Assembly (NCBI GenBank): GCA_963714405.1
Contig: CAVQOH010000006.1
Location: forward strand, 744,001-808,000
Origin: JAZGGS01 sp963714405
GTDB lineage: Bacteria > Bacteroidota > Ignavibacteria > Ignavibacteriales > Ignavibacteriaceae
Direction: 5' to 3'
DNA: 64,000 nt
Made by a program: the position numbers and the translations under genes. The notes under the pieces are model-generated. The model searched no databases. It saw nothing but the letters and a program-made list of their open reading frames with translations, and was not told the DNA's origin. Position 1 is the stretch's first letter. Each line of letters starts with the position of its first letter. Below, in pieces: positions 1 to 7,791 of the stretch.

Positions 1-623
1 TTAATTAAGTGCTTTATTATTTTATTATAATATTCAAGGGGATACATTTTAGTCTTCCAAACCGAAGATGGTGCAACAGCAATAATTTTTTCAGTTTTAA
101 TACTGCTTTTTATAAACTCATCAATTTTAATTTTAATTGATTCACTGGATACTAACTCAGGAAGGATTTTCCATTTTTCATCCTCAAATGTTTCATCTAA
201 TAATGAAAGATTTCTTTTAACCTCATGATCTGATAGATTATATTTTACTACATTACTATATGCAAATTTAAGAGCACTGTTATCAAAACCGTATGTTTGC
301 TTTACATTTAATTGTAAAGTTAACAATGCGCTTCTAAGCGATCTATGAGGTGAATAAACAGCATCGTAGTTACCTTTTTTAAGCTCTTGTGCAAATTTTA
401 AAAATGCAAACACGGATTTATGTTTTCCCTTTTTATCAAATTCAATTGCTGATTCTACGTAAGGTGAAGCCTCAAAAATTATTTTAGTTGATGGGATACA
501 TAATACATCGATTGCAGAGTTACTATGCTTTATTTTCAATTGCTGGATCATAGGTAGAGTTAATATAGCATCACCAGGAAATGCAGTCTGAATAACCAAG
601 ATTTTATTAATATCACTATTCAA
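1..623 (-). CDS. Glycosyltransferase family 9 (heptosyltransferase-like), partial
   Basis: The reading frame is open to the left edge, so the C-terminal part is missing; about 207 codons are visible. The N-terminus reads KILVIQTAFPGDAILTLPMI, the usual first strand and loop of the ADP-heptose:LPS heptosyltransferase family (GT-B fold). These enzymes add sugars to the lipopolysaccharide core on the cytoplasmic side of the inner membrane. No ATG lies in frame near the start. I chose TTG at 623, whose last two bases with the next A form the TGA stop of the upstream acyltransferase gene (TTGA overlap); AAGGTGG lies a few bases upstream. A GTG at 632 is the alternative. The sugar donor cannot be told. 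The family is fairly sure. Confidence 0.8.
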   Translation of the reverse strand, partial: MNSDINKILVIQTAFPGDAILTLPMIQQLKIKHSNSAIDVLCIPSTKIIFEASPYVESAIEFDKKGKHKSVFAFLKFAQELKKGNYDAVYSPHRSLRSALLTLQLNVKQTYGFDNSALKFAYSNVVKYNLSDHEVKRNLSLLDETFEDEKWKILPELVSSESIKIKIDEFIKSSIKTEKIIAVAPSSVWKTKMYPLEYYNKIIKHLI

Positions 624-1489
624 TGCTTCCACCTTTTGTGCATCCATAACCATTGTTCAGGGTACTTTTTTATAAATGATTCCAGGTAATCAGTGTGCCG
701 CTGGCTAAGTACTTTAATTTTTTCATCATTATCTTCAGGTAAATTATCCTGGTTTATTTCATGAAGTATAGTTTCATATGTAAAGTCTCTCTGCCTTACA
801 GGTATTCCATAAATAATGGGTGCACCTGTTTTTAATGCAAGAACTGCCGGCCCAACATGCACTGATACTTGTCTTCCAAAAAAATTAATCTTAATACTTT
901 CCTGCGGACCTCTTTGATCAGCAACCATAGCAACGATTTTTTTTTCCTTAAGCGTTTGATAAGTTTTTCTAATTGATAAACCAAGTGTAACTATTTCATT
1001 ATTCCATAGTGTTCTAACTTTGTTCATCCAATCTGAAACAAACGGATTACGCTGGGGTTTTACTACTACGGAAAATGGAAGATTTAGCTGAAGGGCGACA
1101 GATGCAGCCACATATTCCCAATTACCAAAATGAGCTGATAACAAGATTACTCCTTTTCCTTCTTTAAATTTTTCTTCTATTAAATGCTTATTTGGGCAAT
1201 TAACTGCAGATTTTAATTTTTCACCACTCATTTTTGGAAGGTAGAGAATTTCAATAAACGCAGTTAAAAAACTTTTATAAGTACTAAACGCAATATTTTT
1301 TATTTTTTTTCTGTCATACTCCGGAAATGCTTTTTTAAGATTTTGAATTACAGTCTTCTTCCTGATTGGAATAAAATAATAAAATATGAATGCTAAAATA
1401 CCGGCAAACTTTCTTGAGATGTTTAAACCCAGTAATGAAAATGTTGCCTGGAAGAGTAAAAATAAAAGATATTCTATTCTGTTTTTCAT
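620..1489 (-). CDS. Lysophospholipid/lipid A acyltransferase (LpxL/HtrB family)
   Basis: 289 residues, the usual length for the LpxL/LpxM/HtrB family, which transfers a fatty acyl chain from acyl-ACP to the lipid A precursor at the inner membrane. An N-terminal hydrophobic segment (about 8-40) would anchor it. The catalytic HX4E motif is visible as H120-FGNW-E125 in SAHFGNWEY, and VADQRGP near residue 190 matches a second conserved block. The stop overlaps the start of the GT9 gene, so both are probably co-transcribed and act in lipid A/core assembly. It could instead acylate another glycolipid, since some Bacteroidota members of this family act on ornithine or sulfo-lipids. Confidence 0.85.
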   Translation of the reverse strand: MKNRIEYLLFLLFQATFSLLGLNISRKFAGILAFIFYYFIPIRKKTVIQNLKKAFPEYDRKKIKNIAFSTYKSFLTAFIEILYLPKMSGEKLKSAVNCPNKHLIEEKFKEGKGVILLSAHFGNWEYVAASVALQLNLPFSVVVKPQRNPFVSDWMNKVRTLWNNEIVTLGLSIRKTYQTLKEKKIVAMVADQRGPQESIKINFFGRQVSVHVGPAVLALKTGAPIIYGIPVRQRDFTYETILHEINQDNLPEDNDEKIKVLSQRHTDYLESFIKKYPEQWLWMHKRWKH

Positions 1490-1566
1490 TTCAAATGTTA
1501 CTTAAGAGTTCACAAAGATAAGTAAAGAATTGTAAAAAACTTTATTGTGGTTTTTTTGAAACAAAA

Positions 1567-1586
1567 AAGCCCTGCAGGCAGGGCTT
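1567..1586 (-). terminator. Intrinsic terminator after the GWxTD gene
   Basis: Perfect GC-rich hairpin: arms AAGCCCTG and CAGGGCTT with a CAGG loop. Read on the minus strand it is followed by TTTTTTGTTTC. It lies about 25 bases past the GWxTD stop codon. Confidence 0.85.
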
Positions 1587-1610
1587 AGATACTTAATAGT
1601 TAAATAACTT

Positions 1611-2972
1611 TTATCTAACAGTTATCCTTCTTTCCCAATAATCATCACGTAACTCTCCGCGTTTAGTAGAATGGATAAGCTGATAATCATTAAACCCGGT
1701 TATATCACCAAAAATAAAAATTATGCCGCCTTCTATATCATGATAACGCCAGATTTCGTAAGGTCTAGTTTCAGATACGTTTGGATTTCGTTCAATCTCA
1801 CTTGGATTACCATACATAATAAATACCCTTCCCCTGTCTGTTTTCCAGCCTTCTCTTCCCATCGCTGCATACCTGCTGCTTTCTTTAACCCTGCTAATAT
1901 ATTTAGAATATGAGTGCATATCCGAAATAAGCGGGTCATTGCTGCGAGATTCCCAAAACTTATACATATACTCTCTCTTGCCTTCAAGGTTTTTCAATAA
2001 TTCATATTGTTGAATTTCTGATTGCGAGGCAATATATTTTGCTTTACTGTAAAGATCATCAATTTCTTCTTCAGACATTACACCAAACGCAGAGCTGAGA
2101 ACTCCTGAGGTTTGCTGAGTGAATGTATCTGCATACGCAACATCAGGATTAAACACAAAAAACTTTTTTGATGATGACACGCCAATATTTAACACACTAT
2201 CAATTATTGTACACATTAAAGTATAAGTGTCAGTAGGAAGTTTAAAAGCATGAACCGCTCCAACTTCAACCCGTGAATCTACCTTCCTATCAATTTGTTT
2301 GCTTTTATAATTAACTATTTGTTCTTTACTGTTAAATACAAACTGATCCAGTCTTAGATTATTACTCAACGAATTACCAGTTAAGTTATATAACTCAGTA
2401 TAATAAAATAAAACTGGTTGATTTTTACCAAAAATAGCGTTTGGAACAGGTATCACCTCGTAAGTGTTTTTATAAAATATTGATGATTGATTAGTACTCT
2501 GAGGAACTATGTTTGAAGATAGCTGTAAATCGCTAATTGAAGTGCTTACCCTTAAAAAAGGATCTACCTGTAAATAACATTCTAAATTTTTTATCTTTAG
2601 TGAATCATAAGCATCAGTACCGCTTAAGTTGCAGGAATAAGCACCTTCTTTTAAAACAAAACCAATTGCACCAATTATACTTTTAGTATAATCGCTGGAA
2701 TCGTGCAATACATTAGGGACCAACCATTTGTTATTAACAATGAACTCACCTGTGGCTGTGTCTACAATTGTAATAGATAATATTCCCTGAACAAAATTTG
2801 CTGAATCTGTTTCAATAACTTTTAAAGTTGCCTGGTTAAATGAATAATAAAATTCGACGTAGTTGGAAGAAGAATCGTAGCCAAATTGTGCAAAATCAAA
2901 TTCAAAATCTACTTGCTGGCTAAATGAGGGAAGGATGAAAATGAAACTTAAAATAAGTGTAATAATTTTCAT
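1611..2972 (-). CDS. GWxTD domain-containing exported protein
   Basis: 453 residues with a signal peptide (hydrophobic 4-16, ending near FSQQ). The C-terminal part carries the family's name motif as GWKTD, followed by RGRVFIMYGNPSEIE, a YEIWRY block and a terminal WERR segment. GWxTD proteins are common in Bacteroidota, Chlorobi and Acidobacteria; their function is not established. The first 280 residues look like beta-rich extracytoplasmic domains. It is bounded by hairpins on both sides (3002-3031 and 1567-1586), so it may be transcribed alone although it follows the PorV-like gene. Family assignment is firm, role unknown. Confidence 0.85.
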   Translation of the reverse strand: MKIITLILSFIFILPSFSQQVDFEFDFAQFGYDSSSNYVEFYYSFNQATLKVIETDSANFVQGILSITIVDTATGEFIVNNKWLVPNVLHDSSDYTKSIIGAIGFVLKEGAYSCNLSGTDAYDSLKIKNLECYLQVDPFLRVSTSISDLQLSSNIVPQSTNQSSIFYKNTYEVIPVPNAIFGKNQPVLFYYTELYNLTGNSLSNNLRLDQFVFNSKEQIVNYKSKQIDRKVDSRVEVGAVHAFKLPTDTYTLMCTIIDSVLNIGVSSSKKFFVFNPDVAYADTFTQQTSGVLSSAFGVMSEEEIDDLYSKAKYIASQSEIQQYELLKNLEGKREYMYKFWESRSNDPLISDMHSYSKYISRVKESSRYAAMGREGWKTDRGRVFIMYGNPSEIERNPNVSETRPYEIWRYHDIEGGIIFIFGDITGFNDYQLIHSTKRGELRDDYWERRITVR

Positions 2973-3001
2973 ACAAACACCAAAAATTTTATATAAATAA
3001 A

Positions 3002-3031
3002 AAGCGTCTGCTGGTTTTTCAACAGACGCTT
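3002..3031 (-). terminator. Intrinsic terminator after the PorV-like gene
   Basis: Arms AAGCGTCTG and CAGACGCTT around a 12-base loop, 20 bases past the porV-like stop. On the minus strand a T-rich stretch (TTTTTATTTATA) follows. Confidence 0.75.
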
Positions 3032-3050
3032 AAATAAAAGAACAATCAGC

Positions 3051-4070
3051 TTATTGAAAAGCTAACTTAACTGTAAAGATATGATTAGAGCTTGGAAAAT
3101 CTTTCACATCTCTATAAGCATAATCGAATATAAATGCCACATCTCCACCTATATTATAATCTACGCCTGCACCAAAAGTAAAGCCATAGATATAATCAGA
3201 CGTATTTTCCATAAGCATATTATAACCGCCTCTTATAAAAAAGGTTTGCATAAATCCATACTCTAGTCCAAAATTAGCAATATCTTCCAATGCATTATTT
3301 GCTGTATATGAGCCCGCAAGCAGCAGGTTATTCTGCTCGTTGAAATCAACCGCATATGTAAGACTTGCCTGGAAGAAACTAGGAATTTGGAAAGCCTCGG
3401 TAATAACCTCATAACTTCCTGAGGTTGCACCTGGAATAGTGCCGGGGATTGTAGTTCTTGCAGTTAAATCCTGACCAGAGTATTCCATGTTTGTACCAAT
3501 ATTCTTTACAGCAACACCAATCATCAATGATTCGGTAAACCTATACTGAACACCGGCATCAACTGCAAAACCACTTGCACTTGAGTTTTGAATAGTTTCA
3601 GTTATAAGCTTAAAGTTGGTACCTATGGAAATTCTATCTGTAAGAACTTTTGAATAGGTCAATCCAATAGTTAAGAAAGTTGGAGAGTATGAACTTCCAG
3701 TTCCATCTGGATATTGAACGGTTGTAATAGGAATGTCTCCAAAATCTAAACTCTTCAGATCAAAACCCAAAGAACCAAAATCACCAAGAGTGGTTCCAAC
3801 AGCAAAATATGAGATGTTAATATCGGCTAAATAATTAATATAGCTGAACATTGCTTCAGTTCTTGGAACAACATCCAACCCCGCAGGGTTGTAATAAATT
3901 GATTCCAAGCCGCTCATATTTGCAAGGAAGGACCCTCCGGTAGCTATACCTCTGGCACCGACAGGAATTAGTAATTGTTCTGCTCCTGTTGTGCCTTTTC
4001 TTGCAACATCACCGGCATATACCATAGCTGCAAGTGTTAAGGTTAGTATTATCAGTAATATTTTTTTCAT
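3051..4070 (-). CDS. PorV/PorQ family outer-membrane protein
   Basis: 339 residues: a signal peptide (1-19, ending MVYA), then GARGIATGGSF and YYNPAGL, which are signature blocks near the N-terminus of PorV/PorQ (UPF0164) beta-barrels related to FadL. The remainder is alternating beta strands ending in an aromatic residue-rich strand (VKLAFQ), as expected for an outer-membrane barrel. In type IX secretion PorV carries cargo from the translocon to the attachment complex; many Ignavibacteria have several paralogues dedicated to single cargo genes. Its position next to a large exported protein and a TonB-dependent receptor suggests a dedicated partner, which is inference. Confidence 0.85.
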   Translation of the reverse strand: MKKILLIILTLTLAAMVYAGDVARKGTTGAEQLLIPVGARGIATGGSFLANMSGLESIYYNPAGLDVVPRTEAMFSYINYLADINISYFAVGTTLGDFGSLGFDLKSLDFGDIPITTVQYPDGTGSSYSPTFLTIGLTYSKVLTDRISIGTNFKLITETIQNSSASGFAVDAGVQYRFTESLMIGVAVKNIGTNMEYSGQDLTARTTIPGTIPGATSGSYEVITEAFQIPSFFQASLTYAVDFNEQNNLLLAGSYTANNALEDIANFGLEYGFMQTFFIRGGYNMLMENTSDYIYGFTFGAGVDYNIGGDVAFIFDYAYRDVKDFPSSNHIFTVKLAFQ

Positions 4071-4103
4071 TTTTTAATCTCCACTATTTTAAATTAAAAT
4101 AGC

Positions 4104-4132
4104 AGGCAAGTATAACTGTTTTATACCTGCCT
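4104..4132 (-). terminator. Hairpin terminator after the large exported protein gene
   Basis: Arms AGGCAAGTATAA and TTATACCTGCCT (one mismatch), loop CTGTT, followed on the minus strand by GCTATTTTAATTTAAAA. It lies 12 bases past the stop at 4145 and upstream of the porV-like gene. The T-tract is interrupted, so termination may be partial. Confidence 0.6.
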
Positions 4133-4144
4133 ATATTCTTATCA

Positions 4145-7100
4145 TTAAAATCTCTGAATTTGTTTCTGTGGCATAACAATACCAAACTTCAGCACTTTAT
4201 CGCCGTAAGTTGGATTGGAAACTATCGCAAGATACATTCCCGATGCCACTCTTAATCCAGAATCATTTTTGAGGTCCCACCTTAAAAACGGAGATGTGGG
4301 AGAACTTTTATCATCCGTTGTTAGGGTTCTTAGTAAGGTACCGGAAAGAGCATAAATTTTAATTGTCACCTCTTCAGGTAAATTAGTAAATGTAACAAAA
4401 GATTCATCCGGTGTATTTGAAACATGGCTCGATAAAGGATTAAAGCCGTACAATGGATTTGGAAAAACATTTACCCTTTCCCAAAGTTCACGCTCATCCT
4501 CCGAATTGATTGTGTTTCCATTTAAAGAGAATCTATAAATATCAGCTTCGGTATACGGATAAACATCAAGTGAGATATTATACACATCACCCTCGGTAAA
4601 GAATGTATTTTCATTTTCTCTTTGAAGCCCAACTACATACATTGCATTAAACCAGGAGGAGTTAAATATTGCTTTTTGATCATCTGTAATTCCAACAGCA
4701 TCCTGAGGTATTTCTTCAAATCCCGAAGGTTTTATCAATACCGACCAAACTGTTTCTGTGCCTCCGGGTGTTTCAAAATCCCCACCGGTTAGTTCAATAT
4801 GTCCCCCGTCAGGATCGTATGGAGTATCAAAAATAATTATAAATTCACTTGATCCTTGCACGGAATCTGCAGGATCCCAAATTCCATCAGGATTACCTTG
4901 CGGATTTTTACCCGCAGTAATCCTGGCTTCGATAAAACCAACCGCTAGTTGATATTCCTCTCCGTATCTCTCATCAACTACCCAGGCAGTAAAAGGCACA
5001 TCAACAAATCCGAATGGTCTATCATTGGCTGCATCCCAGTTACCGATTGGGAAGTTACTGCCTGAAACAGTAGTATCAGATCCGGTTATTGCTGATGCAT
5101 AAGTATAATTATTGGACCTTTGAGGGAATCCAAGGTAATTGTGAATATACCTATAAGCCTTCCCGGAATTTGGTGCGCCAAATCTCAACTCAACCCTGCG
5201 CAGTCGATCTGCTGAAATATATTCACTTTGATTGATAGTTGTACCCGAACCAATTGTTCTAATTTCCCTTCCCTGAGGGATATCAGTTCCAACATAATAC
5301 ACACCGGTTGAAAAGATAGTGTCCAGCTCAGTATCTGTTGGTTCATACCAAATTGAACTTTCAGGTGTGTATACAAAATCACCGATTGTTGCTGTAACAT
5401 CTTCAATACGGGTTATAAATCCTTCAGTAATTTTTTCACTAACGGACGTTTCACCGAACGTATATGATAAAGAAGAATCTACTAACAAAGCTCCTGTGCT
5501 AAGGTTTGTCATTTTCCAAAACATAGAGTAATCTTCAGATTCAGTATTCGTAAAGAATTCAACCTGATACTCTGCACTTTGTAAAGCAGAATTTTCTAAC
5601 ACATCATAACCGACTTCTCCTGTGGATGCACCTGCTATTTGATTTGCAGGCTGTACGAGTACAGGAGGTGCATAAAGATCCTCGCCAACAACAATAGTGC
5701 TTATCGTACGAATATTTTCAGCTTCCTGTGCAAACGCCTCAGCAGAAAGATAATAATCTCCTGTATCCTGCCAAGCTATACCTGCACCGCTTCGTGAGAC
5801 GAGAGCATTATAATTAATTGCATAACTGTTAACAGAAAAATAATAAGGAGTACCCTTTGTAACCGGCACACCAGGATTGAAAGGATCATAAAATACTCTA
5901 TATCTAATTCTTCCCGTTTCTTCATCAACATAAAGCGAAGAATCAAGCTGATTCTCCGGTGGTGAGAGATCGTATAGAATTTCTATACCACCGGTTTCAC
6001 CGTTTTCTTTGTAAATATTATCAATAAAATTGCTTTTATCATAAATAGCCAGCAGCAAAGAATTTTGCTGACTGTTAACTACATCTTGTGAAATATTTGT
6101 TCTGAACGCCCAAACTTTGTAACCTTCAAACATCATATTCCAGGTTGGTGACAAGTTTTGATATCCCATTTGTGGAGTAGTTTCCCAAATAATATCTATA
6201 AAATCATCACCTGCAGTTAGAGTTACCTGGGGAGGGGGAGGGGGAGAAGGAGCCAGGAAGTTCAGATCAAAAATATTTTGTGCACCGTCATCAATTTCTC
6301 TTGCTTTTGTTATTCCATCAAGTGGTGATGATCCTTTTCCAACCACATATGCAACAACTATTTCATTTTCTTCGCCTTTTTTTAGAACAAAAGGACCAGT
6401 ATTTGTCATCTGCCTCTGGTCAACATTCATTACATTAAGCCAACCTTCGCCGGTAACTGGATCACCTGAAAACCAAAATCTTGGATCTGTGGATTCACAT
6501 CCATCAAATGGACCGTTTCCATACGAAAAATCGCAAGGATCAGGCACATCGCCAACCCTTGTTAATCCAAGCATATAGTTTCTTGCTTCTTCTTTATTGC
6601 TTGGATCATTAAGATTTGGATCACCATTAATATATTCAACAAATGATGAAATAGGCAAATTCATTGCTCCCGGATATTCTACAATGCCTTTTACCTGTCC
6701 TTGAACAGAGAATGCTGTATCAAGAGCGGTATCACCCTCATCGTACTCTCCATTCCCATTGTTATCAATATATGTTTCTCCTGGAATGTATGCTCTCGGC
6801 CCCGAGAAGAAATCGATCATAAAGCAGGGCACTTCATTACCATATACATCATCAGGAGTATTGTTGTAAGTATATCCTGCATTTCGTGGAACATCCACAC
6901 CAACTACGTCATCAGTATGATCTCCAACATCAGGATCTGCCCACACACCAAAATATACATCATCCATTTGATCAGGATCAGCAGGATCTAATCCAACATA
7001 TTTAAACCTGAAGCGAACGAAAACCAGGTTACCTATTGCACCTGCAGAAGCAAATGCAAAAACTGTTTGGCGAATTTCTATTCCCTTTGGAGATACTGTG

Positions 7101-7753
7101 TTCCATCTTCTTAAAGCAGCAGTTATTCCATCATGGTAAACACACCAAACGGTTTCATCTCCAATTAAATCAGGTCTGTCTTCATCCAGATCCCATTCTC
7201 CATTTCCGTTTCTATCAACGGGGCTGTATTCCCCGTTTCCATCACCATCATAAAAATCTGCACCAAGTGCAACAGCATCAATCCAGTCCTGCCAGCTTTG
7301 TCCAAATGGCTCATCCTGGGAGTTAAGAACATACATTACAGCCCTTGGATCGTCCCGTCCACTTTCAACAGTTCCCTGTATGTAATCTTCAACAAGTGTT
7401 GCAGATGCTACTGCATTTGCCCACATTTGCCCATTTTGAATACCACTTAAGAAAAATCCTGATGAAAACAGGAATGTACCGCCAGCAAATTGACCGCCGG
7501 ATCCATTACCTGCCGGTGGGGGAATATTTACATCCGCAATAATTCCCTTCCTGTTCATAGGCAGGTAAATGTTGTTAACATTCATCGCATAAGCATCTCC
7601 GTTTTTACCCGATTCCTGCACTGCATTCAGCTTGTAAATCGGATCAGGAGGACTTACACCTTTTTTATCATCTCCCAAAAATCCGAGAGATAATGACACT
7701 ACGACCATAAAAAGAAGTAGTGCTCTGTAATTAATATTTATTTTCCTTTTCAT
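4145..7753 (-). CDS. Large exported protein with Ca-binding-type repeats and C-terminal sorting domain
   Basis: 1202 residues from ATG at 7753, chosen over TTG at 7759 because AGGA stands nine bases before the ATG. An N-terminal hydrophobic segment (about 12-28) is a signal peptide. Residues about 169-195 contain two DxDGNGE/DRNGNGE loops, and about 331-343 a third (DNNGNGEYDEGD); these resemble dockerin or EF-hand calcium loops. A proline run (about 504-510) precedes a fibronectin-III-like region. The last 100 residues (FPNP, IKIYALSGTLL, GMYLAIV, ending in a short strand) resemble a type A sorting domain of the type IX system. It follows the TonB-dependent receptor by about 40 bases and is probably co-transcribed. 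No enzymatic motif is seen; it may be a surface binding partner of the receptor. Confidence 0.75.
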   Translation of the reverse strand: MKRKININYRALLLFMVVVSLSLGFLGDDKKGVSPPDPIYKLNAVQESGKNGDAYAMNVNNIYLPMNRKGIIADVNIPPPAGNGSGGQFAGGTFLFSSGFFLSGIQNGQMWANAVASATLVEDYIQGTVESGRDDPRAVMYVLNSQDEPFGQSWQDWIDAVALGADFYDGDGNGEYSPVDRNGNGEWDLDEDRPDLIGDETVWCVYHDGITAALRRWNTVSPKGIEIRQTVFAFASAGAIGNLVFVRFRFKYVGLDPADPDQMDDVYFGVWADPDVGDHTDDVVGVDVPRNAGYTYNNTPDDVYGNEVPCFMIDFFSGPRAYIPGETYIDNNGNGEYDEGDTALDTAFSVQGQVKGIVEYPGAMNLPISSFVEYINGDPNLNDPSNKEEARNYMLGLTRVGDVPDPCDFSYGNGPFDGCESTDPRFWFSGDPVTGEGWLNVMNVDQRQMTNTGPFVLKKGEENEIVVAYVVGKGSSPLDGITKAREIDDGAQNIFDLNFLAPSPPPPPQVTLTAGDDFIDIIWETTPQMGYQNLSPTWNMMFEGYKVWAFRTNISQDVVNSQQNSLLLAIYDKSNFIDNIYKENGETGGIEILYDLSPPENQLDSSLYVDEETGRIRYRVFYDPFNPGVPVTKGTPYYFSVNSYAINYNALVSRSGAGIAWQDTGDYYLSAEAFAQEAENIRTISTIVVGEDLYAPPVLVQPANQIAGASTGEVGYDVLENSALQSAEYQVEFFTNTESEDYSMFWKMTNLSTGALLVDSSLSYTFGETSVSEKITEGFITRIEDVTATIGDFVYTPESSIWYEPTDTELDTIFSTGVYYVGTDIPQGREIRTIGSGTTINQSEYISADRLRRVELRFGAPNSGKAYRYIHNYLGFPQRSNNYTYASAITGSDTTVSGSNFPIGNWDAANDRPFGFVDVPFTAWVVDERYGEEYQLAVGFIEARITAGKNPQGNPDGIWDPADSVQGSSEFIIIFDTPYDPDGGHIELTGGDFETPGGTETVWSVLIKPSGFEEIPQDAVGITDDQKAIFNSSWFNAMYVVGLQRENENTFFTEGDVYNISLDVYPYTEADIYRFSLNGNTINSEDERELWERVNVFPNPLYGFNPLSSHVSNTPDESFVTFTNLPEEVTIKIYALSGTLLRTLTTDDKSSPTSPFLRWDLKNDSGLRVASGMYLAIVSNPTYGDKVLKFGIVMPQKQIQRF

Positions 7754-7791
7754 TTTCAATCGTCCTGTTTGTAAATAAAATCCATTTAGAA

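Noticed and set aside
6228..6256. G-rich run with three blocks of four to five G, possible quadruplex
   Set aside because: Only three G-blocks are present, and the run is explained by the proline stretch encoded on the other strand.
7036..7693. Plus-strand frames opposite the 1202-residue protein
   Set aside because: His/Gln-rich shadow translations with no ribosome binding site, against a clear minus-strand gene.
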